Assembly (NCBI GenBank): GCA_910580105.1
Contig: CAJTWN010000004.1
Coordinates: 115,765-179,764, forward strand
DNA: 64,000 nt
Reading direction: 5' to 3'
Origin: an uncultured Clostridia bacterium
GTDB lineage: Bacteria; Bacillota; Clostridia; Monoglobales; Monoglobaceae
The notes under the pieces were generated by a model. That model ran no database searches, had not been told where the DNA came from, and saw only the letters and a program-made list of their open reading frames with translations. Positions 16,614 through 25,382 of the stretch are shown piece by piece. The translations under genes and the position numbers were made by a program. Position 1 is the stretch's first letter. The number at the start of each line of letters is the position of its first letter.

Positions 16614-17921
16614 CTATAAAGGTTTGGTTTTGTTTTCCAATTCCCAAATGTTTGCATCATGGCGGAAAATCAGGCAGGTAATAACGCCTAAAATTCCCAG
16701 TAGAAAGAGGAAGAAAGCTGCACCGGAACCTTTTCCTGTTCCAAATAAAGTTGTCAGAATAGAGCCAAAAGTTTGCTGTGCCATTAAGGGTTCGAACATC
16801 TTATCAATACAGAAACCGCCCAGGACATATCCCAATGGAATCGTGAAAAATTGTAATGTATTCCTTGCCGCATATACGCGTCCTTGTATCGGTAATGGGA
16901 TATAGCTTCGAAACAGTGCGTCCATGTTGGCATTCATGACAGGGATGCTGATCCAACCCAGCACTGCGCCTGTGCACCATATGGGCAGGTTTTTTCCAAA
17001 AGCCAGGAAAAAATTTTCTGTGCTCATAGAAAGTAATAAAGTATTGCAAATCACGCGAACACGGCTTTTGGGGGTTGGATATAGGGTTACAAATATACTG
17101 CCGATAAGCATTGCAATTCCGGAAACTGTGTTTACAAGCCCATAGGCATTTCCGCCGCCTGCATGGAGAGAGAGCAGCAACGCAGGCAGCGCCGCATTAT
17201 ACATGGATGCCGTGAGGTTGATTGCAGCAAGAAAAAGGATAAGGTCCAGAATGCCGCGGTGCTTTTTCAGGTATTGAAGTCCTGCCTTGGATGCTTGCAG
17301 TATACCTTCTCTTTGTTCATCGTTTGCATGGATTTGCGGGATTTTGATACCAAACAATAAGGTGCAAAAAGCAGCTGCAAAGGTGATGAGGTCAATAACG
17401 ATGACGGTTTGCATATTGGTAAACATTAAAATTGCTGTCGCAGCAACCGGTGTTAATACAGTATTCAAAGAGTTGGAGAAGGTACGCATTCCACTGACTT
17501 TTTGATAGTATTTTTCCGGCACCAGAAGACTGACTGCTACATCCGAAGCCGGCTGCTGAAACGTGTTCATCAATCCGTTAAGGGCATTTAAGATATATAA
17601 ATGCCAAATTTCCAACCGGTTGGATTGAAGCAGGATGAGAACCATGAACGTACAAAATGCGGCGAAGGTATCGCTTGCAAGCATAATTGTTTTTTTATGC
17701 CACCGGTCACTGCATGCACCGGCAAAAATGCTCATGACAACATAGGGCGCATAGGAACAGACGGACAACAGTGCAGTTGTAAGTGCCGAACCTTTTGCCT
17801 GATAGGACCAGACAACCAATGCAAAATTGGTCATTGCACTGCCCAGTGTGGAAAGACTTTGGGTTGACCACAGCAGAAAAAAGCTTTTTAAATCAAAAAA
17901 TAATTTTTTATAAGTTTTCAT
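16614..17921 (-). CDS. MFS efflux transporter, Mef-like
   Basis: 435 residues with about 12 hydrophobic segments. The A-motif-like loop ACSDRWHKKTIMLASD lies between helices 2 and 3, and FFLLWSTQSLSTLGSAMTNFALVVW opens the first helix, as in the macrolide/permissive efflux MFS group (Mef/MdfA-like). The closing DANIWELENK tail is typical of this group. The substrate is not determined. AAAGGAG precedes the ATG and is part of an inverted repeat in a 160-nt leader that also encodes a short peptide (see attenuator), so expression is probably induced by a ribosome-targeting drug or similar stress. Lies downstream of metY on the same strand. Confidence 0.88.
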   Translation of the reverse strand: MKTYKKLFFDLKSFFLLWSTQSLSTLGSAMTNFALVVWSYQAKGSALTTALLSVCSYAPYVVMSIFAGACSDRWHKKTIMLASDTFAAFCTFMVLILLQSNRLEIWHLYILNALNGLMNTFQQPASDVAVSLLVPEKYYQKVSGMRTFSNSLNTVLTPVAATAILMFTNMQTVIVIDLITFAAAFCTLLFGIKIPQIHANDEQREGILQASKAGLQYLKKHRGILDLILFLAAINLTASMYNAALPALLLSLHAGGGNAYGLVNTVSGIAMLIGSIFVTLYPTPKSRVRVICNTLLLSMSTENFFLAFGKNLPIWCTGAVLGWISIPVMNANMDALFRSYIPLPIQGRVYAARNTLQFFTIPLGYVLGGFCIDKMFEPLMAQQTFGSILTTLFGTGKGSGAAFFLFLLGILGVITCLIFRHDANIWELENKTKPL

Positions 17922-17924
17922 ATT

Positions 17925-18035
17925 GACTTTGCTCCTTTATATTTAATGTCGTTTCATAAAAAGCAAAGTCTGTATGGGCCAATTTATATTATATCCGCTC
18001 TATGCAAAACAGCCCGTTAGACTTTGCATAGAGCA
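17925..18035 (-). promoter_or_regulatory. Predicted translation attenuator of the MFS gene
   Basis: Read on the minus strand. Arm 1 is GCTCTATGCAAA (18024-18035, inside a leader ORF), arm 2 is TTTGCATAGAGC (17997-18008), arm 3 is GACTTTGC (17963-17970) and arm 4 is GCAAAGTC (17925-17932), which overlaps the end of the AAAGGAG Shine-Dalgarno of the MFS gene. Arms 1:2 pair over 12 bp and 3:4 over 8 bp. GCAAAGTC also occurs in the leader ORF (18020-18027), so 1:3 pairing is an alternative. The layout resembles the leaders of erm/mef-type resistance genes; the switch mechanism is inferred. Confidence 0.65.
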
Positions 18036-18055
18036 AAAACAATGCACAATCTCAA
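18017..18055 (-). CDS. Leader peptide of the MFS gene (12 codons)
   Basis: TTG start 8 nt after a perfect AAAGGAGG, encoding MRLCIVFALCKV and a TAA stop. Its last codons lie in the first arm of the attenuator hairpin. The short hydrophobic Cys-containing peptide, the strong ribosome site and the position 96 nt before the transporter argue for a ribosome-stalling leader. A TTG start makes it less certain. Confidence 0.55.
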   Translation of the reverse strand: MRLCIVFALCKV

Positions 18056-18082
18056 ATTGCCGACCTCCTTTGATAATGGATT

Positions 18083-19351
18083 TTAAGCGTTTTGAAGTGC
18101 CTGATCAATATCTTCAATAATATCCTGTACATTTTCAATGCCGACAGAAAAGCGAATTAAATCCGGGGTTACGCCTGCGGCAGCAAGTTCCTCATCGTTC
18201 ATTTGCCGATGGGTGTGACTTGCCGGATGGAGAACGGAGGTTCTGGCATCGGCCACATGCGTGACAATTGCAGCAAGTTTCAGGCTGTCCATAAAACGTA
18301 CTGCGGCAGCTCTTCCGCCCTTAACGCCAAAGGAAATTACGCCGCAGGAGCCTTTTGGAAGATATTTTTGTGCCAGTTCATAATATTTGTCTCCCGGGAG
18401 ACCACAGTATTTTACCCATTCAATTTTATCGTGCCCGCTCAGAAATTCTGCAACGGCCTGTGCGTTTTGACAGTGGCGTTCCATGCGGAGAAACAATGTT
18501 TCCAGTCCTAAATTCAAGAGGAAGGAATTGTGAGGTGAGGGAATGGAGCCAAGGTCGCGCATTACCTGTGCGGTTGCTTTCATAATATAGGCGGTATTTC
18601 CGAATTGTTTGGTATAGACAACGCCATGATAGGATTCGTCCGGAGTTGTCAGACAGGGATATTTTCCGGCAGCTTCCCAGTCAAAGTTTCCGCTGTCGAT
18701 AATTGCACCGCCTACGACGGTTGCGTGGCCATCCATATATTTGGTGGTAGAATGTACCACAATGTCTGCGCCCCACTCTATTGGGCGGCAGTTGATGGGC
18801 GTTGCAAAGGTATTGTCAATGATAAGCGGAACATGATGGGCATGAGCAACTTTGGCCCATTTTTCAATGTCAAGGACGACAAGGGCCGGGTTGGCAATAG
18901 TTTCGCCGAACATTGCTTTGGTGTTTTCTTTGAATGCGGCAGCCAACTCTTCTTCGCTTGCATCAGGGTCAACAAAGGTGACGTCAATGCCCAGCTTTTT
19001 CATCGTGACGCCGAACAGGTTGAATGTACCGCCATATACAGTGGAAGAACATATAAAATGTTCTCCTGCCTGGCAGATGTTAAAGATGGAATAAAAACAG
19101 GCTGCCTGGCCGGAAGAGGTAAGCATTCCTGCAACGCCGCCTTCCAGGTCTGCAATTTTTGCCGCGACAGCATCATTGGTTGGGTTGGCGAGACGGGTAT
19201 AGAAATAGCCGTTTTCTTCCAGGTCAAAAAGCCGGCCCATCTGTTCGGTAGATTCATATTTAAAGGTGGTGCTTTGCGTAATAGGCAAAACACGGGATTC
19301 ACCATTTTGGGGCGTATAACCGGATTGGATACATTTTGTTTCAATTTTCAT
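18083..19351 (-). CDS. metY: O-acetylhomoserine sulfhydrylase (PLP-dependent)
   Basis: Joins O-acetyl-L-homoserine with sulfide to make homocysteine for methionine synthesis. About 422 residues, normal for MetY. The PLP lysine sits in VVHSTTKYMDGH, with the phosphate-binding SSGQAACFYSI near residue 80, ETIANPALVVLDI and DNTFATPI as family signatures. The start is the ATG at 19351 after GGAGG at 19357-19361 (8-nt spacing); the longer reading frame to 19387 would add 12 residues with no homology. Own promoter at 19435-19463. Downstream lies the MFS gene with its leader. Confidence 0.95.
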   Translation of the reverse strand: MKIETKCIQSGYTPQNGESRVLPITQSTTFKYESTEQMGRLFDLEENGYFYTRLANPTNDAVAAKIADLEGGVAGMLTSSGQAACFYSIFNICQAGEHFICSSTVYGGTFNLFGVTMKKLGIDVTFVDPDASEEELAAAFKENTKAMFGETIANPALVVLDIEKWAKVAHAHHVPLIIDNTFATPINCRPIEWGADIVVHSTTKYMDGHATVVGGAIIDSGNFDWEAAGKYPCLTTPDESYHGVVYTKQFGNTAYIMKATAQVMRDLGSIPSPHNSFLLNLGLETLFLRMERHCQNAQAVAEFLSGHDKIEWVKYCGLPGDKYYELAQKYLPKGSCGVISFGVKGGRAAAVRFMDSLKLAAIVTHVADARTSVLHPASHTHRQMNDEELAAAGVTPDLIRFSVGIENVQDIIEDIDQALQNA

Positions 19352-19434
19352 GAGTATTCCTCCATTCTGCCGCTGTGCCCGGCGCAACTTTTGGCGGCTT
19401 TATGCACAGTGAAAGCCGTTAATATATTTAGGCT

Positions 19435-19463
19435 ATTATAGCGTATTTTCTCTTATTTTGCAA
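19435..19463 (-). promoter_or_regulatory. Predicted promoter of metY
   Basis: On the minus strand TTGCAA (19458-19463), 17 bp, TATAAT (19435-19440). The leader contains a CGGCTTT/AAAGCCG hairpin (about 19396-19419). No S-box or T-box pattern seen. Confidence 0.65.
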
Positions 19464-19544
19464 CGGTAAATTTGTTAAGAAACATTTTACTGGAAAAAGG
19501 TGGGGTAAAGTTTTAAATATCAAAAAGAAAAAAACTTTGTCTCA

Positions 19545-19573
19545 TGTACAATTGAAAGAAGGTGCAGTATAAT
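19545..19573 (+). promoter_or_regulatory. Possible promoter of the GH140-like gene
   Basis: TGTACA (19545-19550), 17 bp, perfect TATAAT (19568-19573). The -35 box is weak. Confidence 0.4.
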
Positions 19574-19605
19574 GCGGGTATTGATACGAAAAGGATGGTG
19601 TTTTT

Positions 19606-20877
19606 ATGCAGAGGCTATTTGTTTCGGAAAACAGGCGCGGATTTGTGACCGAAGATGGGAAGCCTTTTTTCTGGCTGGGGGATACAGCTTGGGAATTATT
19701 TCATAAATTGAGCATTGAACAGACAGAACATTATTTTAAAACGCGCAAAGAACAGGGATTCAATGTAATTCAGGCGGTTCTTTTGGGCGAAGAATGGGGA
19801 TTGACTGCGCCCAATTTTTATGGACGCATTCCCTTGTGTGACTGTGACCCGGAAAGGCCGGATTTGGCTGGGGAATATAATTATTGGGATCATGTAAAGG
19901 CAGTAATTGAACTTGCGGAACGGTATAATTTATATATTGCTGTTCTTCCAACGTGGGGAGATAAGATTAATTTGCTGTGGGGAAAGGAAAAAGAGATTTT
20001 TGATGGTGATAATGCATTCGCCTATGGTAAGTTTGTTGGTAAGTTGCTGGGTGGCTATAAAAATATCGTCTGGATAATGGGCGGCGACCGGGTGATGACC
20101 AAACACAGGCATTTCCGGGTACTCAATCAGATGGCAGCAGGACTGAAAGAAGGGGAAAAAGAAGTGCATATCATGAGCTTTCATCCGCCGGGAGGAAGCA
20201 CATCGACTGCCAATAATGCCGATGCAGACTGGCTGGATTTTGTCATGTGGCAGACCGGGCATAATGCGAGGGAGCTGAAGGTACATGAAAGTATTCGGCA
20301 GGATTGGGATGCAGAAGTTATACGTCCGGTACTCAATGCGGAACCTTGTTATGAAGATCATCCTATCAATCAATCGCCTGAACTTGGTTATTTTGATGAA
20401 TATGATGTAAGAGAAGCGGCATATCGTTCTGTATTGGCTGGTGGCTGCGGACATACCTATGGCCACCATTGCGTATGGTATTTTGCAAAGGAAAATCAGA
20501 TTGCAGAACGCTTTTTGATGAGCTGGGAAGAGGCGCTGGAACGTCCGGCTGCAAAACAGATGCAGTATGTGCGGAAGCTGATGGAAAATTATGATTTTAT
20601 CCATCGGAAACCGGCGGATGACCGCGTGGTGAACCAGCTGGAAGGCGCCAACTATATTGTGGGAACAGAAGGAGAAAATTACGCACTCTTTTACACGCCG
20701 AATGGCGTGCGGTTCCAGTTGGATCTCCGGGATATACATAAGGAAATAACAGCAAAATGGTATGATCCGCGGACCGGAACTGATTCAAAGAAGTTTAAGT
20801 TAAAAGGTGGAATAATTTCCTTTGCACCGCCCGTAAAAGGCCGTCTCTATGACTCGGTTTTATGTCTTGCATTTTGA
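19606..20877 (+). CDS. GH140-like glycoside hydrolase (DUF4038, apiosidase type)
   Basis: 423 residues with the DUF4038 (beta/alpha)8 layout: FVTEDGKPFFWLGDTAWELF at the N-terminus, FNVIQAVLLGEEWG, then WIMGGDR carrying the likely acid/base Asp and LNAEPCYEDHP carrying the likely nucleophile Glu. A C-terminal beta domain (LFYTPNGVRFQLDLRDI, KWYDPRTGTDS) closes the protein. Characterised GH140 members release apiose from rhamnogalacturonan II. No signal peptide, so it acts inside the cell on imported oligosaccharides. Fits with kduI as a plant-pectin theme. Single gene with its own terminator. Confidence 0.88.
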   Translation: MQRLFVSENRRGFVTEDGKPFFWLGDTAWELFHKLSIEQTEHYFKTRKEQGFNVIQAVLLGEEWGLTAPNFYGRIPLCDCDPERPDLAGEYNYWDHVKAVIELAERYNLYIAVLPTWGDKINLLWGKEKEIFDGDNAFAYGKFVGKLLGGYKNIVWIMGGDRVMTKHRHFRVLNQMAAGLKEGEKEVHIMSFHPPGGSTSTANNADADWLDFVMWQTGHNARELKVHESIRQDWDAEVIRPVLNAEPCYEDHPINQSPELGYFDEYDVREAAYRSVLAGGCGHTYGHHCVWYFAKENQIAERFLMSWEEALERPAAKQMQYVRKLMENYDFIHRKPADDRVVNQLEGANYIVGTEGENYALFYTPNGVRFQLDLRDIHKEITAKWYDPRTGTDSKKFKLKGGIISFAPPVKGRLYDSVLCLAF

Positions 20878-20941
20878 AATGTGGACATCTAATGCCAGAA
20901 AAGGATAGGCGGAATTTAGGTAACACATGCTGGATATATTT

Positions 20942-20972
20942 AAAAAGACTTGCAAAAAGCAAGTCTTTTTTT
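20942..20972. terminator. Bidirectional terminator
   Basis: AAAAAGACTTGC / GCAAGTCTTTTT stem (12 bp, 5-nt A loop) with flanking A/T runs, shared by the GH140-like gene and the minus-strand DUF4830 gene. Confidence 0.92.
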
Positions 20973-21038
20973 CATAATTGTAAGAAAAAGTTTGGTTAAT
21001 CTATGGAAATATTAAGTAAAGTATGATATAATATCAAA

Positions 21039-21482
21039 TTAGTTTGAAACTAAGCCTGAAGTGTCATTGATCGTAGTAATAAATCCGCCGACATCCAGAC
21101 TGCAAAGGTCGGCGGCAATGATTTTTCCATCAGCGACAAAGACATTGGCACGAATCATGCCTTTGTCAGATTGGGTGTGGTTATTGACCCGATAGGAATA
21201 TCGGGTGACGCGAACACCTTTGTAACTTGTAATGTCAAATCCAGCCTTTTTTTCCAGGTCGTTATAAGTTTCATAGACAACATCAAATTCGTCCGGGATG
21301 GTGAGATGAGAAATCTCGGTTGGACGGTCGTCCACCTGCCAGCCAAAAGAGCGGATATAGGTGAGATTTGCTGTGTTGGTGGCATTGTCCACACTGTAGA
21401 GCAAGCAGATGGTCATGATGACCAAGAAGGCTGCAAGGATTGTCAGGAGTGTAAATTTTCTTTTTTTGATAAATTGAAGCAT
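21039..21482 (-). CDS. DUF4830 domain membrane-anchored protein
   Basis: 147 residues: one N-terminal transmembrane segment (residues about 10-30, FTLLTILAAFLVIMTICLLY) and an extracytoplasmic DUF4830 domain (YIRSFGWQVDDRPTEISHLTIPDEFDVVYETYNDLEKKAGFDITSYKG is its conserved opening, shown by the FGW, IP.EFD and GFD.T.YKG landmarks). Frequent in Clostridia; function unknown. Monocistronic, divergent from rsuA. Confidence 0.85.
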   Translation of the reverse strand: MLQFIKKRKFTLLTILAAFLVIMTICLLYSVDNATNTANLTYIRSFGWQVDDRPTEISHLTIPDEFDVVYETYNDLEKKAGFDITSYKGVRVTRYSYRVNNHTQSDKGMIRANVFVADGKIIAADLCSLDVGGFITTINDTSGLVSN

Positions 21483-21663
21483 AGAAATCCTCCCTTGGGT
21501 TTATGAATACATTGGTGTTCCTTCTTTGTCGGGTGCGGCCTGCGCTGTTTTCTGGTTGGCAGAGGGGATTCATCAGAAAAAGATTCCTGCCCAAAGCGCG
21601 GGGAGATAGGGGATTGCCCTCAATGAATTTTATGCGGCAATTGTTACGAATATGAGGTGTAGT

Positions 21664-22404
21664 ATGAGACTTGATAAATACCTTGCTGATTGTGGAATTG
21701 GGACAAGAAGCGAGATTAAAAAGATGATCAGGGCAGGACGGGTGTGTGTGACCGGCCGTGAAAAACTGCGGCCGGAAATTCAAATTGATGAAAATGCTGA
21801 TGTGGTTTTTGCAGACGGCAAAAAATTATCCTATCAAAAGTTCATCTATCTGATGCTGAATAAGCCGGCAGGGTATCTTTCGGCCACCTGGGATAAACGG
21901 AGTCCGGTTGTGCTGGATTTGGTACCGGAAGAATATCTGCACTATGAACCGTTTCCCGTTGGCAGACTGGATATTGATACCGAAGGACTTTGCATACTGA
22001 CCAATGACGGACAGCTTGCGCATAGGTTATTAAGTCCGGTTAATCATATACCCAAAATGTATTATGCAGAAGTTGAGGGGTTTGTCAATGCGGCGGACTG
22101 CCGGGCTTTTTCTGAAGGGATTCTGCTGGAAGACGGTTACCAAACCAAATCGGGGCATTTGAAAGTAATAGAAGATGGTGCCGTTTCAAAAGTCCAGGTG
22201 ACCATTACGGAAGGTAAATTTCATCAGATAAAGCGGATGTTTGCCTGTGTGGGCAAGACGGTGCTTTATTTAAAGAGAATTAAAATGAACGGCCTCTGTC
22301 TGGACGAGAATTTAAAACCGGGCGGGATACGGGAACTTACTTTAGAAGAATTGGAGATGCTTATCAATGGGGAATGTCATTCCGCGGGTGGCGGCAATTC
22401 ATGA
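21664..22404 (+). CDS. rsuA: Ribosomal small subunit pseudouridine synthase A
   Basis: Makes a pseudouridine in 16S rRNA. About 246 residues: N-terminal S4 RNA-binding domain (MRLDKYLADCGIGTRSEIKK) and the pseudouridine synthase core with the catalytic Asp in GRLDIDTEGLCILTNDG and the KRMF stretch near residue 190. The ATG at 21664 matches the family start; the upstream ATG at 21652 overlaps the AGGTG ribosome site. The 3' end overlaps the next gene by 38 bp, so the two are translationally linked. First gene of a probable six-gene operon reaching 26790. Confidence 0.94.
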   Translation: MRLDKYLADCGIGTRSEIKKMIRAGRVCVTGREKLRPEIQIDENADVVFADGKKLSYQKFIYLMLNKPAGYLSATWDKRSPVVLDLVPEEYLHYEPFPVGRLDIDTEGLCILTNDGQLAHRLLSPVNHIPKMYYAEVEGFVNAADCRAFSEGILLEDGYQTKSGHLKVIEDGAVSKVQVTITEGKFHQIKRMFACVGKTVLYLKRIKMNGLCLDENLKPGGIRELTLEELEMLINGECHSAGGGNS

Positions 22405-23257
22405 TTTATCAGGTTTTGGCAAGGTATCACTTACCGAAGCAATACCGATTTTATCGGCGATGGGGATTGAGGTTTGTCCCATGCCGACGGCGGTATTGTC
22501 TACCCATACCTATGAATTTCAAAATTATACACTTTGTGACTTGACAGAAGAAATGCCAAAGATTATTGCACATTGGGATGCAATCGGTTTGGGTTTTGAT
22601 GCGGTATACAGCGGTTATATGAGCAGTGCGAAGCAACTGGAGATAACCGGAGAATTCATGCGCAGGCAGAAGGAAAAAGGCGCGTTAATTGTGGTAGACC
22701 CTGTGATGGGGGATAATGCGCTTTTGGATGTGCAGATGGTCTATTCCGATAGAATGCGGGATATGGTCGGTGGTATGGAGAAACTTTGTGAATTTGCAGA
22801 TGTGATTACGCCCAATGTGACCGAGGCCTGTATGCTGACCGGAATTGATTATCCCAATGCGCCGGTACATAATGCGGAAATTAAGCAGCTATTAAAACAA
22901 TTACATGAACTTGGAAGCAGGCATGTGGTGATTACCAGTGTGATGGATTCTGAAAATTCGATGTGTGTGGCTGTTTATGATGGTGATGAGGATAAATATT
23001 ATAAAGTTGACTGCGGATTTGTCAACAGACCGTTTCATGGAACCGGCGATGTTTACACCAGTGTACTTACCGGCGCTCTTTGTAAAGGAATGCGTTTGAT
23101 TGATGCGGCGGCAGAGGCGGCGGGATTTGTCCGGGCCGCCATTCGCCAGACGGTACGCCATCCTGAGATAAAAATCCGGGAGGGGGTATTGTTTGAACCG
23201 GTGTTGGCAACCTATTTTTCTTCAATGCCGCATGAGGATGGTTTTGTTGAGATATAG
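22367..23257 (+). CDS. Pyridoxal/pyridoxamine kinase family protein
   Basis: Ribokinase-fold vitamin B6 kinase. 296 residues with AAIHDLSGFGKVSLT at the N-terminus, PTAVLSTHTYEFQNYT, VDPVMGDNALL, ITPNVTEACMLTG and the anion-hole/catalytic motif FHGTGDVYTSVLTG near residue 225. It phosphorylates pyridoxal-type vitamers to give PLP precursors. The start ATG overlaps rsuA. Symbol left open because PdxY- and PdxK-type members cannot be separated by eye. Confidence 0.9.
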   Translation: MGNVIPRVAAIHDLSGFGKVSLTEAIPILSAMGIEVCPMPTAVLSTHTYEFQNYTLCDLTEEMPKIIAHWDAIGLGFDAVYSGYMSSAKQLEITGEFMRRQKEKGALIVVDPVMGDNALLDVQMVYSDRMRDMVGGMEKLCEFADVITPNVTEACMLTGIDYPNAPVHNAEIKQLLKQLHELGSRHVVITSVMDSENSMCVAVYDGDEDKYYKVDCGFVNRPFHGTGDVYTSVLTGALCKGMRLIDAAAEAAGFVRAAIRQTVRHPEIKIREGVLFEPVLATYFSSMPHEDGFVEI

Positions 23258-23337
23258 GTGTTGTGGTTTGATAAACAGAGTAAAAGTAAATGACCAAATG
23301 ACGGGGATTTCCTGATTGTAACTTGGGATGTGATGAA

Positions 23338-24870
23338 ATGATAGCAAAGGTAAATAGTATTGGCCTTCGTGGAATTGAAGGTTATGTGATTGGTGTTGAG
23401 GCAGATATCAGCAGTGGATTGCCGCAATGGGAAATTGTTGGTCTTCCGGATGTTGCGGTGAAGGAATCGAAAGAGCGAATCCGTTCTGCGGTGAAAAACT
23501 CTTCTTTTTTGATGCCGAACAAGCGGATGGTCATTAACCTTGCGCCGGCAGATATAAAAAAAGAAGGGGCCTATCTTGACCTGCCGATTGCAGTTGGGAT
23601 TTTAATTGGATCAGAACAGCTGTATGTCCCGGAACTTGAAGATTGTGTTTTTATGGGAGAACTTTCTCTGGACGGAAATTTGCGGAGGATTCGCGGTGCC
23701 CTTCCTATGGCGGTAACGGCCTATCAAAAAGGTTATAAAAAGATTTTTCTGCCGGAAGAGAACGCAAAGGAAGCCGCTGTGGTGGAGGGTATTGAAGTTT
23801 ACGGCGTGAGAGATATTGCGGCGCTTATGGCGCATTTTGGCGGCGGCAATAAAATCAATCGGACAATGATTGATGCTGAGAAAATTTTTGAGACAGCCGC
23901 CAATTATACGGTGGATTTTGCCGATGTCAAAGGGCAGCTGGAAGCAAAGCGCGCGCTGGAAATTGCGGCAGCCGGCGGCCACAATATCCTTTTGATTGGC
24001 CCGCCGGGTTCCGGAAAAACTATGCTGGCACAAAGAATACCCACTATTCTGCCGGAGCTCACCTTTGATGAGGCGCTGGAGGTTACAAAAATCCATAGTA
24101 TTGCCGGCAGTCTTTTAGATGGAAAGCCAATGGTAATGCAGCGGCCTTTCCGCAGTCCGCACCATACAGTGTCTGCAGTGGGGCTGACGGGCGGCGGGAC
24201 AAATCCTAAACCCGGTGAGATCAGTCTGTCTCATTATGGCGTTTTGTTCCTGGATGAACTTCCTGAATTCCGGAAAGATGCGCTGGAAGTTTTGCGCCAG
24301 CCTCTTGAAGATGGGTATGTGACAATTACAAGGGCGAGCGGAACTTATGCTTATCCTTGTAATGTTATGCTGGTTGCGTCCATGAATCCCTGTCCTTGTG
24401 GTTTTTATGGGGACAGAACACATAAATGCAGCTGTAACAGCGTACAGATTAACCGTTATCTGGGTAAAATCAGCGGGCCGCTTTTAGACAGGATTGATTT
24501 GCATATTGAAGTTCCGGCAGTTCCTTATGAGGAACTGGAACACAAAGAAAAAGGCGAAACGTCATCAGAGATTAAAACGCGGGTCAATCGTGCGAGAGAA
24601 ATTCAGATTGAACGTTATCGGGGAACGGGTGTTTATTCCAACAGTGATTTGACGGCGCCTTTGATCGAAAAATTCTGTGGTCTTGGGCCGGAAGAAAATG
24701 CACTGTTAAAAGAGGCCTTTGAGTCTTTGGGACTCAGTGCCCGTGCGCATAACCGCATCTTAAAAGTTGCGCGGACAATTGCGGATTTGGATGAAAGTGT
24801 GGAGATACAGGCACAGCATCTGGCCGAGGCGATCCAATACCGGTCCCTTGACCGCAAGTTTTGGCAGTAA
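23338..24870 (+). CDS. comM: YifB/ComM family Mg-chelatase-like AAA+ protein
   Basis: About 510 residues. N-terminal Lon-like ribosomal S5 fold domain (IAKVNSIGLRGIEGYVIGVEADISS), AAA+ core with Walker A GPPGSGKT near residue 217, Walker B VLFLDELPEF and sensor regions, a Zn-like cysteine cluster CPCGFYGDRTHKCSC, and the C-terminal Mg-chelatase domain. ComM is a helicase that helps branch migration in natural transformation in Gram-negatives; the role in Clostridia is not settled. The ATG at 23338 is preferred; the TTG at 23323 has no ribosome site. trmL follows 17 bp later. Confidence 0.95.
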   Translation: MIAKVNSIGLRGIEGYVIGVEADISSGLPQWEIVGLPDVAVKESKERIRSAVKNSSFLMPNKRMVINLAPADIKKEGAYLDLPIAVGILIGSEQLYVPELEDCVFMGELSLDGNLRRIRGALPMAVTAYQKGYKKIFLPEENAKEAAVVEGIEVYGVRDIAALMAHFGGGNKINRTMIDAEKIFETAANYTVDFADVKGQLEAKRALEIAAAGGHNILLIGPPGSGKTMLAQRIPTILPELTFDEALEVTKIHSIAGSLLDGKPMVMQRPFRSPHHTVSAVGLTGGGTNPKPGEISLSHYGVLFLDELPEFRKDALEVLRQPLEDGYVTITRASGTYAYPCNVMLVASMNPCPCGFYGDRTHKCSCNSVQINRYLGKISGPLLDRIDLHIEVPAVPYEELEHKEKGETSSEIKTRVNRAREIQIERYRGTGVYSNSDLTAPLIEKFCGLGPEENALLKEAFESLGLSARAHNRILKVARTIADLDESVEIQAQHLAEAIQYRSLDRKFWQ

Positions 24871-24887
24871 AATTGGAGGAGATAAAA

Positions 24888-25382
24888 ATGACCTTACATA
24901 TCGTGTTGGTTGAGCCGGAGATTCCTGCAAATACAGGGAATATTTCCAGAACCTGTTCCATTATCGGAGCGCCGTTGCATCTGGTGCATCCGCTAGGATT
25001 TGATATCAGCGAAAAGCAGGTGCGCCGTGCAGGACTTGACTATTGGGATGCGCTTGAACTTCATGAGTATAATAATTTTTCCGAAGTAACGGCGGCGTAT
25101 CCTGACGGAGTGTTCTTCTTTTGTTCAACAAAGGCGCCGCATGTATACAGCGATGTCTGTTTCTCAGATTATGCAGATAAAGATATTTTTCTGGTATTTG
25201 GAAAAGAGACAAAAGGGCTGCCGGAAGAACTTTTGAAGGAAAATTTAGACCGTTGTATCCGGATCCCGATGCTGAAAAACAAACGGTCGCTGAACCTTTC
25301 GAATTCTGCGGCAGTTATTGCATATGAAGTTTTGCGGCAATATGATTTTGTACATTTAAAGAAAGAGGGGATGTTACCATGA
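24888..25382 (+). CDS. trmL: tRNA (cytidine(34)-2'-O)-methyltransferase
   Basis: SPOUT methyltransferase acting on the wobble base of tRNA-Leu. About 164 residues, the family length. Motifs: IVLVEPEIPANTGNISRTC at the start, LVFGKETKGLPEELL with the SAM-binding knot, and IPMLKNKRSLNLSNSAAVIAYEVLRQ at the C-terminus. The ATG at 24888 follows TTGGAGGAG; the upstream in-frame TTG at 24861 overlaps comM and has no homology. The stop overlaps the next start (ATGA). Confidence 0.95.
   Translation: MTLHIVLVEPEIPANTGNISRTCSIIGAPLHLVHPLGFDISEKQVRRAGLDYWDALELHEYNNFSEVTAAYPDGVFFFCSTKAPHVYSDVCFSDYADKDIFLVFGKETKGLPEELLKENLDRCIRIPMLKNKRSLNLSNSAAVIAYEVLRQYDFVHLKKEGMLP

Noticed and set aside
19396..19434. 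S-box, T-box or other methionine riboswitch ahead of metY
   Set aside because: Leader is under 90 nt with one simple hairpin and none of the conserved riboswitch core sequences.
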